This document shows positions 50,258-58,815 of a stretch of 64,000 nt of DNA, piece after piece. The stretch spans positions 1,452,631-1,516,630 of the forward strand of contig NZ_JAIOTY010000002.1 of the NCBI RefSeq assembly GCF_019931275.1. The letters are read 5' to 3'. The notes beneath the pieces were generated by a model. The model had not been told where the DNA came from, ran no database searches, and saw only the letters and a list, made by a program, of their open reading frames with translations. The DNA comes from Nitratidesulfovibrio sp. SRB-5 (lineage in GTDB: Bacteria > Desulfobacterota > Desulfovibrionia > Desulfovibrionales > Desulfovibrionaceae). How positions within the stretch are numbered: position 1 is the stretch's first letter; each line of letters opens with the position of its first letter. The position numbers and the translations under genes were made by a program.

Positions 50258-50532
50258 ATAACCCATACCAGCACGGTAGGAATTAACGGAACGCGCGGAC
50301 TGCCACCCGCACCTCCGTGCCGGGGACTGAAGGTTTACATTGGATCATGCCGGGTACACGCGGAACCATGCCCCCGCGCCCCCCGGTTACCGGAACAAGG
50401 CGAAGAGGTTTCCCAAGTTGGCCCGGCGGTGCTGCCGCCGCGGCACCCGCAACCGGATGGCGCCGGAAGCGGAGCCGCCACGAAAGCACCGGGGCAGGAT
50501 TTCCCAACCTTTCAGTACACAGGGGCAAGCCA

Positions 50533-51243
50533 ATGCAAGTTCAGGAGATGTTCGCGATGGCTGAGGCGGGCGACGCAAGCGCCCAGTTCAATCTTGGCAT
50601 GCTGTACTACGAAGGCAACGGCGTGGCGCAGGACTTCGGCAAGGCCGCCCAGTGGCTGGGCCGTGCCGCCAAGGCGGAGCATCACGAGGCCCTCAACTTC
50701 TACGGCGTGCTGCACGCCACCGGCAAGGGCGTGGCGCAGGACTTCGGCAAGGCGCTGGAACTGTTCCGCAAGGCCGACAAGTGCGGCTACAATTGCGAAC
50801 CGGTTTACGACGATCTGCCCACCGACTTCCGCGACAAGCAATTCGGCATGGAACTGGTGGCCGCCAAGCGCGACTTTGTCCGCAAGGCGCGCCTGCTGGC
50901 CGCCGAGGCTCGCTGCAACGTGGGTCTTGCCTACCACGGCGAGGCCACCGACGCCACCTCGCGCAAGGTCGCGCGCGAACTGTTCCTGAGCGCGGCCACC
51001 CTGGGCAACGGCAAGGCCATGCATCTGCTCGGCACCATGTGTCGTGACGGTGCGGGCGTGCCCGCCAGCGAGGTGCGCGCGTACATGTGGTTCGACCTGG
51101 CCGTGACGGCAGGCTTTGCCAAGGCCGGAGACGCCCGGCGCGAACTGATCGACAGGATGAAGGACAAGGACGTGGCGCGGGCCGAAAAGCTTGCGGCGCG
51201 CTGGCTGCGGTGTTTCCCGCTGCCGGAGGGTGCGGCCCAGTAA
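50533..51243 (+). CDS. Sel1-like repeat protein
   Basis: A 236-residue helical repeat protein. Sel1/TPR-like units are visible as DASAQFNLGMLYYEGNGVAQ, HHEALNFYGVLHATGKGVAQ and GNGKAMHLLGTMCRDGAGVP, each followed by an alanine-rich second helix; a less regular region separates the second and third. Such proteins act as protein-interaction scaffolds. No signal peptide. ATG 50533 has AGGGG seven bases upstream; in-frame starts back to 50317 encode Pro/Arg-rich sequence unlike the family. It stands alone, with no operon partner. Confidence 0.85.
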   Translation: MQVQEMFAMAEAGDASAQFNLGMLYYEGNGVAQDFGKAAQWLGRAAKAEHHEALNFYGVLHATGKGVAQDFGKALELFRKADKCGYNCEPVYDDLPTDFRDKQFGMELVAAKRDFVRKARLLAAEARCNVGLAYHGEATDATSRKVARELFLSAATLGNGKAMHLLGTMCRDGAGVPASEVRAYMWFDLAVTAGFAKAGDARRELIDRMKDKDVARAEKLAARWLRCFPLPEGAAQ

Positions 51244-51708
51244 CCGGTGGCAGGCGGCGCGACGGCGGGGACGGCAACCCCCGTGCCGCCGCGTCGCCGG
51301 GCACAGGCCGCGCGCGGCGGTTTCCACCTCCTTGCGCCGCAACCGTGGCCGATGCACGCAATACGCGGGGCTCCCTGCCGAAAGGCACGGGGCTCCGCCG
51401 TTTTTTGCGCGTGCTCGCGGTGCGCCGGGCCGTGCGGAGCATGAAAATCCTACGTGTGCGGTATGAATTGGATCAAAATGGTCCGATTTGCGCAGGTGAG
51501 CCGTGATCGAGGTGCGGCGGAACGGTCGATTCGGTGGAGATGGCGAGTCGGGGGAGGATGACTCACCTGCGCTGGTAGGGGCGGGCAGGCCGGGCAGGGA
51601 CGTGGAAAGCAACAGGCTGCGCGACAGTGCGGCAGGGGGGGGCAGCCGTGGCTCGGCGAAGGCCCGGCGGATATGTCCGCCGCTTCGTCGTGCCGTCCCT
51701 GGGTTAAG
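51244..51708. other. Gap between Sel1 gene and receiver gene
   Basis: Convergent gap with no gene. GC-rich with an imperfect dyad after the Sel1 stop (about 51255-51302). Around 51465-51495 it is AT-richer, with the loose inverted repeat attggatc/ggtccgat. Nothing else I can name. Confidence 0.4.
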
Positions 51709-52095
51709 CTAAGCCTGGGCGGGAACAGTCCGGCGGATGGTGTCCAGCAGCGCGGCGGGGACCACCGGCTTCTGGTGCGTGGGCACGCGGCGGGCAAGGC
51801 GCGCCGGGCGCGGGCCCACGCCGCTCACCACCACCACGGGGGTTTCGCGCAGGGCTGGGCTGCGGCGCAGCCGGGCATAGAACACCGTGCCGCCGGGGCT
51901 GGGCAGGTCCATTTCAAGGGTGATCACGTCGGGGCGGAAGCTGGCGGCGGCCTCGAGCGCCTCTGGCGTGGAGGCGGCGGTGCGCACGGCATGTCCTTCC
52001 GCCGTCAGCAGCCCGGCAAGGCGTTCGCGCTCGGCCGGGTCGTTGTCGACGACGAGCACGCGGCGGTGGGTGGCACTCATGTTGGTCGCGGACAT
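51709..52095 (-). CDS. Receiver-domain protein with Glu at the phosphoacceptor site
   Basis: A 128-residue stand-alone CheY-like receiver. The acidic pocket is present (VLVVDNDP, D17 and D19), as are the Ser/Thr position (VVVVSG) and conserved Lys (HQKPV). The expected phosphoacceptor region reads DVITLEMDLPSPGG, placing Glu (E61) where Asp normally sits in DxxMP. Glu there can mimic phosphorylation, so it may be constitutively active or act by another mechanism. AAGGAG lies 6 bases before ATG 52095. It is separated from the upstream DUF1641 gene by a strong terminator, so it is expressed by readthrough or from its own promoter. Confidence 0.85.
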   Translation of the reverse strand: MSATNMSATHRRVLVVDNDPAERERLAGLLTAEGHAVRTAASTPEALEAAASFRPDVITLEMDLPSPGGTVFYARLRRSPALRETPVVVVSGVGPRPARLARRVPTHQKPVVPAALLDTIRRTVPAQA

Positions 52096-52121
52096 TGATA
52101 ACTCCTTCACAAGATGGGTGT

Positions 52122-52161
52122 AAAAAGGACCCGCCGTGCCGAGGGGGGCAACGGCGGGTCC
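52122..52161 (-). terminator. Terminator after the DUF1641 gene
   Basis: An 11-bp perfect stem (52127-52137 with 52151-52161) followed on the minus strand by TTTTTA, 12 bases after the DUF1641 stop. Confidence 0.88.
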
Positions 52162-52172
52162 GTTCGATGTCG

Positions 52173-52874
52173 CTAGTCGTTCTTGGCCGGGGCGTGCGCG
52201 GCGCAGCCGCAGGCGCAGCAGCCGTCGCCCTTCAGCGCGCCGAGAGCCTTCAGCACTTCCATGGCAACGCCAAGGCCTTCCTTGGCTTCCTTGGAACCGA
52301 GGGCGCCGACCATGCCGAACATGCCCACAGGCTTGGCCTGCGACAGGTCCAGCTTGGCCAGCATGTCCACCGCGCGGGCCAGGAAGACCTGCACGTTGGG
52401 ATCGGCCAGCTTTTGCAGCAGCACGGTCATGAAGGCGAGCGCGTCGCCCATCTTCTCGATGCCTTCTGGGGTGTTGGCGTCCAGCACCTTGCCGCCCGCG
52501 CCCTTCAGGGCCGACAGCTTGGCGAACACGCCGTCCTGCTCCCACTTGCCAAGCCCCTCGATGATGTGGGGCCAGGTGGGGGCCACCGCCGGGTGCATGG
52601 TGCGCCACAGGTCGATGAGGTTTTCCAGCTGGTCGAGGCAGTAGTTCAGGTTGGGGACGCTACGCAGCCCACGGCGCAGCAGCTCGAAGATGTCGTCGAG
52701 ATGCACGCGGCCGTGCACGTCCTGCAATTCTTCCACCATCAGGCGGAAGGCATGGTTGCCGATGGGCGTCACTTCTTCGATGAAGTATTTGGTGCCCATC
52801 GCGCGCTCGTGCAGGAAGGCGATCCGCTCTTCCATGGCCTCGAGGCGCTGGAGAATGAGTTCTTCGTTGGTCAT
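52173..52874 (-). CDS. DUF1641 protein
   Basis: A 233-residue soluble protein that fits DUF1641: N-terminal helices (LQRLEAMEERIAFLHERA), then GNHAFRLMVEELQDVHGR and ALAFMTVLLQKLADPNVQ. DUF1641 genes often accompany SQR-like flavoproteins, and this one starts 13 bases after such a gene, suggesting a subunit or partner. The C-terminus ends with a Cys-rich tail (GDGCCACGCAAH) that could bind metal or a redox cofactor. Function of the family is not established. Confidence 0.82.
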   Translation of the reverse strand: MTNEELILQRLEAMEERIAFLHERAMGTKYFIEEVTPIGNHAFRLMVEELQDVHGRVHLDDIFELLRRGLRSVPNLNYCLDQLENLIDLWRTMHPAVAPTWPHIIEGLGKWEQDGVFAKLSALKGAGGKVLDANTPEGIEKMGDALAFMTVLLQKLADPNVQVFLARAVDMLAKLDLSQAKPVGMFGMVGALGSKEAKEGLGVAMEVLKALGALKGDGCCACGCAAHAPAKND

Positions 52875-52887
52875 TGGTGCCTCCGGC

Positions 52888-54129
52888 TTACTTCTTCCGC
52901 ATCAGGGAAGTGTCCTTGCCGTGCAGGTACATGTTCGGCTCGAACGGCAACTCGTGACCCTTCAGCATCAGGCTGTAGTAGACCCACTTGAACATCAGCT
53001 TGCCCCAGTAGTTGATGTGGCTTTCGCCCAGCAGCGCGCAGGGCCCCACACCGGGGAAGGGGAACATGCCGGGCAGCGGTTCCACGTCGTAGCTGAAGTC
53101 GATGAGCGAGGCCTTTTCGTAGCCGGTCACGATGAAGCACGTGGAGTGACCGTCGAAGTGGTGGTAGTGCTCGCTGCCGTCGATGTCGGACATCAGGTTT
53201 TCGGCGATGATGTCGGCCTCGTAGTGGGCCACGGAACCGGCCTTGGAGGTCGGCACGTTGGTGGTGTCGCCGATGACGTACATGTTGGGGTACTTCTTGG
53301 ACTTCAGGGTGCCCTTGTCGGTATCCATGAAGCCCATGGGGTCGGCGATGTCCGAATCGATCAGGAACTGCTGGCCCATGTTCGGGGGAATGGTGACGAG
53401 CAGGTCGTAGTCGATCTCGTCGCCGGTGACGGAGGCGATGGTCTTGTTGCCCGCGTCAACGCTGTCCACCACGAAGTTGGGGGTGACCTTGATGTTCTTC
53501 TTGTCGCACAGTTCACCCAGGATCTTGGCGGCCACCGGCTTGGTGAAGGCGCCGGTCAGCGGGGTGACCAGTTCGATTTCGATGTTGTCGCGCACGCCCA
53601 TCTTGGTGAAGTACCAGTCGGCCAGGTAGATGAATTCCAGCGGCGCGACGGGGCACTTGATGGGGGTTTCGCAGATGTGGTGGACGAGGCGGCCCTTCTT
53701 GAAGTTCTTGATCTTGGGCAGCAGGGCGGCGGCGCCGTCGGGGGTGTAGAAGTCGTGGATGTTGCCGCGCCAGTCGTCCAGCAGGCCTTCCACTTCGTCG
53801 GGGGCGATGCGGCAACCGGTGGCGATGACCACCCAGTCGTAGCTGTACTTGCCGCCTTCACAGGTGACCACCTTCGCTTCCGGATCCACGTTGGTGATGG
53901 TATCCTTCACGAAGTTGACGCCGCGGGGGATGAAGTCCTTCTTGGGCTTCTCGCAACCCTTGGGGGTGTCGATGCCGAAGGGTATGAACAGCCAGCCGGG
54001 CTGGTAATGGTGGGTGAGGTCGCGGTCGATGACCGTGATCTCCCATTCACGCTCGCTGAGCTTTTTCCTCATTTTGGTGGCGAGCATGGTGCCACCGGCA
54101 CCTGCCCCAAGAATGAGCAGTTTCTTCAT
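52888..54129 (-). CDS. SQR-like FAD/NAD(P)-binding oxidoreductase
   Basis: A 413-residue flavoprotein of the sulfide:quinone oxidoreductase type: N-terminal FAD motif LILGAGAGGTMLATKM, WVVIATGCRIAPDEVEG, CETPIKCPVAPLEF with a Cys near the flavin, and MYVIGDTTNVPTSKAGSVAHYEA near the C-terminus. The last 60 residues are aromatic and may associate with the membrane. Sulfide or polysulfide is the likely substrate by family, but the usual set of three catalytic Cys cannot be confirmed. It follows the Rrf2 gene after 18 bases, and the regulator may control it. Confidence 0.87.
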   Translation of the reverse strand: MKKLLILGAGAGGTMLATKMRKKLSEREWEITVIDRDLTHHYQPGWLFIPFGIDTPKGCEKPKKDFIPRGVNFVKDTITNVDPEAKVVTCEGGKYSYDWVVIATGCRIAPDEVEGLLDDWRGNIHDFYTPDGAAALLPKIKNFKKGRLVHHICETPIKCPVAPLEFIYLADWYFTKMGVRDNIEIELVTPLTGAFTKPVAAKILGELCDKKNIKVTPNFVVDSVDAGNKTIASVTGDEIDYDLLVTIPPNMGQQFLIDSDIADPMGFMDTDKGTLKSKKYPNMYVIGDTTNVPTSKAGSVAHYEADIIAENLMSDIDGSEHYHHFDGHSTCFIVTGYEKASLIDFSYDVEPLPGMFPFPGVGPCALLGESHINYWGKLMFKWVYYSLMLKGHELPFEPNMYLHGKDTSLMRKK

Positions 54130-54147
54130 GCCAGGTTACTCCTTCAC

Positions 54148-54717
54148 TTATTGGCTTTGGTGAGAGCAGATTCGGGTATTGCAGCCCCGCAGGGCACGGG
54201 GCGTTCTGCCGTATCGCGGCGTGTTCAGCGGCTTGTTGCCGTTCAGCTTGGCCTTGGGGGCGGGGCGTGCGTCGGTGTCCGCCTCGCCGGCCATGTGGGC
54301 GCAGTCGTCGGGACGCTCGGCGCCGTGCATGATGTCGGTAAGGGTGAACTGGTCCAGGGTTTCTTCCAGGGCCTTGGCGGCGCTGGTCCAGGCAGCCTTG
54401 CAGCGGCAGGGGGTGTCGTCGCAGTCCGCGCCCACGCAGCAGTTGGGCGGCTGCACGCCGCCTTCCACCACGCGCAGCACGTCGCCCAGGGTCACGTCGT
54501 CGGGATTCATGGTCAGCACGTGGCCGCCTGCTGCGCCGCGCACGCTGCGGACCATGCCCGCCGTGCGCAGCTGGCGGATGATCTTTTCGATGAACTTGAC
54601 GGAAATGCCCGTGTGCTCGGCCAGCTCCGAGGCGGAAAGAGGCCCGTCCTGCGGGCAGTGCAGGGCAAGGTTGACCAGCAGCCGGGATGCGTAATGCACC
54701 GTGGAGGAAATTCTCAT
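54148..54717 (-). CDS. Rrf2 family transcriptional regulator (first)
   Basis: A 189-residue Rrf2 protein: winged helix (ASELAEHTGISVKFIEKIIR, RSVRGAAGGHVL) and a Cys-rich segment CCVGADCDDTPCRC in the position where IscR/NsrR/RsrR-type members bind an Fe-S cluster. The C-terminal 50 residues are an unusual basic extension (PRYGRTPRALRGCNTRICSHQ). It is the first gene of the SQR-DUF1641 operon. A promoter and a 31-bp dyad lie upstream, so it probably autoregulates, sensing redox, sulfide or iron-sulfur state. Confidence 0.9.
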   Translation of the reverse strand: MRISSTVHYASRLLVNLALHCPQDGPLSASELAEHTGISVKFIEKIIRQLRTAGMVRSVRGAAGGHVLTMNPDDVTLGDVLRVVEGGVQPPNCCVGADCDDTPCRCKAAWTSAAKALEETLDQFTLTDIMHGAERPDDCAHMAGEADTDARPAPKAKLNGNKPLNTPRYGRTPRALRGCNTRICSHQSQ

Positions 54718-54830
54718 GCCGTTCTCCAGTGCCTGTGCGGGGGGCGAGGGCGGCGCGCCGGGGCGCGGTGGGGCTGTTGACCGGGAGATTCCGGGGTTAA
54801 TCGTATGTATATTGATGCAATTTCGTTTTT

Positions 54831-54861
54831 ATTAATCCGAATCCTTTCGAATCAGATTAAT
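54831..54861. promoter_or_regulatory. 31-bp dyad, probable Rrf2 operator
   Basis: ATTAATCCGAATC, 5 bases, then GAATCAGATTAAT: the arms match at 11 of 13 positions. It lies just downstream of the -10 of the Rrf2-SQR promoter, so bound protein would block transcription. Half-site-like ATTAAT/CCGAAT elements recur to 54890. Confidence 0.6.
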
Positions 54862-54870
54862 TTCGTATGA

Positions 54871-54898
54871 ATTAAACCCATCCGAATTTGGGTGTCAA
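54871..54898 (-). promoter_or_regulatory. Promoter of the Rrf2-SQR-DUF1641 operon
   Basis: TTGACA (54898-54893) and TTTAAT (54876-54871) with a 16-base spacer on the minus strand, about 155 bases upstream of the Rrf2 ATG and next to the 31-bp dyad. Confidence 0.6.
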
Positions 54899-55354
54899 GC
54901 ACCCCCCGAGAAAAGGGGGATTTTTCAACACGCCGAATTTGCGGTGTTATTTGAGGATTGTGAATTTTTTTTCTTGTTTTGCCCAAGTCGAATGGGCAGC
55001 GGCCATGCTTGGCCTTGCCGCAGCCGGCTCAAGCCCGGGTGTGAAATGCGGGCTTGCGGTGTGACATCTGGTGAAATGCGGGCAGGTGCAAGGCGTGCAC
55101 GCATGGCGCCCGTGGCGGACGCAAGGTGCGAAAGTGCGGCCTGGTGTTGTGAGCATACTGTCTGGTTGTGGGGCTTCGCTGCTTTTTACGAGAGTGGATT
55201 TCCTGCATGCGTGCGAGAGTGTCGCTGTATTTTGCCAAAACTGATTGTTTTTATTTACCCATTTTTGATTTTCCAGGTGTCAATGGACACTAACATCCTG
55301 ACGTTTCTGCCGTTTTTTCGCATGCGCAGTGAAAGCGAATTTTTTTAATTCCTA

Positions 55355-55383
55355 TTGACAAGGGAGGATATTTTCTGTAAGAT
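55355..55383 (+). promoter_or_regulatory. Promoter of the second Rrf2 gene
   Basis: TTGACA (55355-55360) and TAAGAT (55378-55383) with a 17-base spacer, 86 bases upstream of the ATG at 55469. Confidence 0.6.
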
Positions 55384-55468
55384 TTTTCCCATACTTATGT
55401 AATAGCTCACTCTTTTTGCGCTGTTCCTTGTGGTGCGGCGCCGAGTGACGGGCGCGGGACCCAACACC

Positions 55469-56011
55469 ATGAAGCTTGCAGCAAAGACACGATACGCGGC
55501 GCGCATCCTTCTTGCTTTGGCCATGCACGGCGAAGAGTCTCCCATGACCACCACGGCGCTGTCCCAGCACACCGGCGTGACGGTCCAGTTCATCGAACAG
55601 ATCCTCAAGACGCTGAAGCGCGGCGGGTTGACGCGCAGTTCTCGCGGGGCCTCCGGCGGCCACATGCTGGCCCGTACCCCCGAAGAGATCACCCTGAGCG
55701 AGATCGTGCGCCTGATGGAAGGGGGCATCCAGCTTACCGTCTGCTGCTCCGGCGATGCCAATGCCTGCGCCCGCCGGGCCTCGTGCCTGACCAGGTCGGC
55801 CTGGGTGCGCGCATCGCAGGCGTTGGAGCATTCGCTGGAGGAAACCACCCTGGCTACCCTCATGGAAGGTGATCAGCCGCTCTCTCCCCACGACGAGGCG
55901 GCCTGTCGCGCGGCGGACGACGATACTTCCACCGAGAGGCGTTCCGCTGCCCGCCGCCCGACCCGTCCGAACCGTGCGGCCCGCCCGGTAAGCCCCGCCG
56001 AACTGTACTGA
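55469..56011 (+). CDS. Rrf2 family transcriptional regulator (second)
   Basis: A 180-residue Rrf2 protein with winged helix (LSQHTGVTVQFIEQILKT, RSSRGASGGHML) and a Cys cluster CCSGDANACARRASC suited to an Fe-S site. The C-terminal 45 residues are Arg/Ala-rich and probably disordered. ATG 55469 begins the usual MKLAAKTRYAARIL; an in-frame GTG at 55430 adds non-family residues. Related to but clearly different from the divergent regulator at 54148-54717. It is monocistronic and ends before a strong terminator at 56230. Confidence 0.9.
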   Translation: MKLAAKTRYAARILLALAMHGEESPMTTTALSQHTGVTVQFIEQILKTLKRGGLTRSSRGASGGHMLARTPEEITLSEIVRLMEGGIQLTVCCSGDANACARRASCLTRSAWVRASQALEHSLEETTLATLMEGDQPLSPHDEAACRAADDDTSTERRSAARRPTRPNRAARPVSPAELY

Positions 56012-56628
56012 TTTCGGCCTCCCGCCCCCCCTTTTTTTTGGTGCAGGGGCGGTCCCGGCACGGTCGGGCTGTGGCGTGCCCGGCGTTTGCCTTGATTGCT
56101 GCTGGCTTCGCGGGGCCGTCACGCTTCCGCCCGTCACGTTGTCGGACGTGCTTCGGCCATTTGCCTCGCCTCACAGCCCCGGCGTCCATGTCTGCCGTTG
56201 CAGCCCTGTAGCAGGGCACCCCGCGCTATGCCGCCGGTTTTCCGGCGGCTTTTTTTTCGGGGCATGCATCCCCGTATGCGCCGCGCCGATGTCCGTACCG
56301 GGGTGGTGTTTCCGCTGTGCCGACGTTCGGGCTGACATTGTGCTGGGCAGCTGTAGGATGTCTATCCCGGCGTGTTTCTTGCAACAATTTTGGGCGCCAG
56401 TGTTGCCCGTGGGCACAATCTGCCGGGGTTCGGCCTGTGCCCATCTGCTGTTGCGCATGGTGATTTTCTTGAAAAACAGCATATTGCATGCGTATTTCAG
56501 TGGGGCTGATGCGGTTTGCCGCCCCAGGTGAAATACGGTACGGGAGAGGCCCGGCGCGCCATCGCGCATGCCGGTTCAATTTTTCGACAGGTGTTCGACA
56601 GGTGTTCGACAGGGTCAGGGGGATACGG
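56012..56628. other. Gap between second Rrf2 gene and chemoreceptor gene
   Basis: No gene. It holds the terminator at 56230-56257 and, next to the chemoreceptor start, three copies of an 11-bp tcgacaggtgt repeat (56584-56616). A promoter for the chemotaxis genes should lie in the AT-rich stretch 56455-56500 but is not clear. Confidence 0.5.
56230..56257 (+). terminator. Rho-independent terminator
   Basis: GCCGCCGG-TTTT-CCGGCGGC followed by eight Ts. It is 218 bases after the second Rrf2 stop, the only upstream gene on this strand. Confidence 0.93.
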
Positions 56629-58812
56629 ATGCTCAAGAATTGCAGTCTGTTCATGAAGCTCAGCCTGGGGTTCGGCTCGCTGCTGCTTATCGTGGCGGCA
56701 GTGGTTGCCTTTTCGTGGCAGCAGCAACAACAGTTGCTGCGCCAGTCGGAAGTCACGGGCAACACGCAGGCGCTGGTTGCGGGCATGGAACATTCACGGG
56801 TGGAAATCCTGTATTACCTGCTCAACCGGGGCCGGGAGCACGTACGCGCCTTTGAGGCGCAGCACGGCAAGGATGCCGAGGGCATCGCCGCGCTGCGCGA
56901 GCGCCTTGCGGCGGAAGGGGTGCGCGGCGGCGGCCTGGATGTGCTGGGCCCCATGCATGCCGACTACCGGCGCAAGTTTCTGGAACTGGACGGCGTGCTG
57001 ACCCACCGCGACCAGACCATCAAGAATGCCGTACAGGCCGCCAACGCCCTTCAGGAGGGGGTCGAGCGGCTGCATGCCGCGCGCCTGAACGCCATCGTGC
57101 AGGGCAATCCTTCGCTGGCACCCCGGCGCGACGAGTTGCAAACCCTGGTCACGCTGGAGACGGAATTTCTCCAGTCGCGGGTGGATGTGCTCTATTACCT
57201 GTGGCAGGGCGATACGAATTCCCTGTCACGTGCCCGCACCCGCCTGGACAAGGCCATATCCGCCGCGTCCGGACTTTCCGCCAGCGAGGGCTCCGGCGAG
57301 AACTGGAAGCTGGCCTCTGCGGTGCTGGCCAGTGCGCGGAGCTACCGCGAGCAGGTGGAGCAACTGGTCAAGGATGAGACCGAACGCGAAAACCGGCTGT
57401 CGGGCATGGCCAACGTGGCCGAGGGCGTGCGCAATACCGTGGTGGCGGTGAAGGATACCCAGCAGGATCGCATGGAGGAAGCGGTGCGCCGTTCGTCCGT
57501 GATTTCGCTGGGGGTTGCCGGTGGTGCGCTGGTGCTGGGGCTGCTGTTCGCCGTCCTCATCGGCAAGTCGGTACGGGGGGGCATTGCCCGTGCGGCTGCC
57601 GTGGCCGAGGCCGTGGCCCAGGGCGATACATCGCTGGAAGTCGAGGTTGAAGGCACCGACGAAGTGGGCAGGCTGCTGCAAGCCATGAACGAGATGCTTC
57701 TGGCCGAGCGCCGCGTGGTGGAAACCGCTCGCGAACTGGCCCGGGGCAACGTGGATATCGAGGTGGTCATGCGCGGCCCGCGCGACGAACTGATGCGCGC
57801 CCTGGGCGAGATGGTGACCGTCGAGCGGTCCATCTCGCGCAACGCCACCACCCTGGCCACCGGTGACCTGCGCGTGTCGCTGGAGCCGCGTTGCGACAAC
57901 GACAGGCTGCTGACCTCGCTGGGCAACATGGTTCACCGGCTGTCCGATGTGGTGCGCGACGTGCAGGTGGGCGCCGAGAACGTGGCGGCGGGCAGCGAGG
58001 AACTGAGCGCCACGGCAGAGGCCCTTTCCCAGGGGGCCACGGAGCAGGCCGCCTCGGTGGAGCAGTGCTCTGCCTCCATGGAAGAGATGGTGGCCCGCAT
58101 CGCCCAGAACGCGGAAAACGCCCGCACCACCGAATCCATCGCGGTGCGCGCGGCGGACGATGCCCGCGACTCGGGCACGGCGGTGGCCGCCACGCTGAAG
58201 GCCATGCGCGAGATCGCCAGCAAGATTTCCATCATCGAGGAAATTGCCCGGCAGACCGACCTGCTGGCCCTGAACGCCGCCATCGAGGCGGCCCGCGCGG
58301 GCGAGCAGGGACGCGGCTTTGCGGTGGTTGCGTCGGAAGTGCGCAAGCTGGCCGAACGCAGCCAGGCGGCAGCGGCGGAAATCAACCGGCTGTCCGGGGC
58401 CAGCCTGGAAGTCTCGGAACGTGCGGGAGAACTGCTGGGCAAGCTGGTGCCGGACATCGAGCGCACCTCCGAACTGGTGCAGGAGATCGCCGCCGCCAGC
58501 ATCGAGCAGCGCGAGGGCGCAAGCCAGGTCAACGAGGCCCTGCACATGCTCGACCAGGTCATCCAGCAGAACGCGGCGGCTTCCGAAGAGGTGGCCTCCA
58601 CGTCGGAGGAACTGTCGGCCCAGGCGGCCCACCTGCAACGCACCGTGGCCTTCTTCCGCCTGGGGACGGACATGTCTCCCAAGGTGCAGCGGGTGCCGGG
58701 GCCGCAGCCCGCGGCCATGCCCGCCCTGAAGGACGGCGACCCGCGCAGGGTGCGCATCAACCTCACGGACGATGCGGACGACACGGACGATCAGGATTTC
58801 GAACGCTTCTGA
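56629..58812 (+). CDS. Methyl-accepting chemotaxis protein
   Basis: A 727-residue chemoreceptor: first membrane helix (residues about 8-30), a helical periplasmic sensor (about 31-285), second membrane helix ([20 protein letters not shown], near 292-312), HAMP (about 313-365) with a second HAMP-like segment ([12 protein letters not shown]), and the signalling hairpin with tip [14 protein letters not shown]. The sensor is helical-bundle-like with no cofactor motif. It ends with an acidic tail rather than a CheR pentapeptide. ATG 56629 has AGGGGG upstream. cheW and cheA follow directly, so they likely form one signalling unit. Confidence 0.93.
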   Translation: MLKNCSLFMKLSLGFGSLLLIVAAVVAFSWQQQQQLLRQSEVTGNTQALVAGMEHSRVEILYYLLNRGREHVRAFEAQHGKDAEGIAALRERLAAEGVRGGGLDVLGPMHADYRRKFLELDGVLTHRDQTIKNAVQAANALQEGVERLHAARLNAIVQGNPSLAPRRDELQTLVTLETEFLQSRVDVLYYLWQGDTNSLSRARTRLDKAISAASGLSASEGSGENWKLASAVLASARSYREQVEQLVKDETERENRLSGMANVAEGVRNTVVAVKDTQQDRMEEAVRRSSVISLGVAGGALVLGLLFAVLIGKSVRGGIARAAAVAEAVAQGDTSLEVEVEGTDEVGRLLQAMNEMLLAERRVVETARELARGNVDIEVVMRGPRDELMRALGEMVTVERSISRNATTLATGDLRVSLEPRCDNDRLLTSLGNMVHRLSDVVRDVQVGAENVAAGSEELSATAEALSQGATEQAASVEQCSASMEEMVARIAQNAENARTTESIAVRAADDARDSGTAVAATLKAMREIASKISIIEEIARQTDLLALNAAIEAARAGEQGRGFAVVASEVRKLAERSQAAAAEINRLSGASLEVSERAGELLGKLVPDIERTSELVQEIAAASIEQREGASQVNEALHMLDQVIQQNAAASEEVASTSEELSAQAAHLQRTVAFFRLGTDMSPKVQRVPGPQPAAMPALKDGDPRRVRINLTDDADDTDDQDFERF

Positions 58813-58815
58813 CGC

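Larger units (their letters stand above)
49931..50532. other. Intergenic region between efflux operon and Sel1 gene
   Basis: No gene. It contains the 28-bp repeat tail, a very strong terminator at 50137-50177, an AT-rich segment (50172-50290) with a promoter candidate, and GC-rich sequence up to the Sel1 start. A 60-residue frame at 50026-50208 reads through the terminator and is not credible. Confidence 0.6.
54718..55468. other. Divergent region between the two Rrf2 genes
   Basis: No gene. From the left: leader and operator of the first regulator, its promoter, a weak hairpin (CCCCC/GGGGG, 54902-54919, followed by ATTTTT), a 13-base direct repeat gtgaaatgcgggc (about 55040 and 55071), then an AT-rich segment with the promoter of the second regulator. 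Confidence 0.6.
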
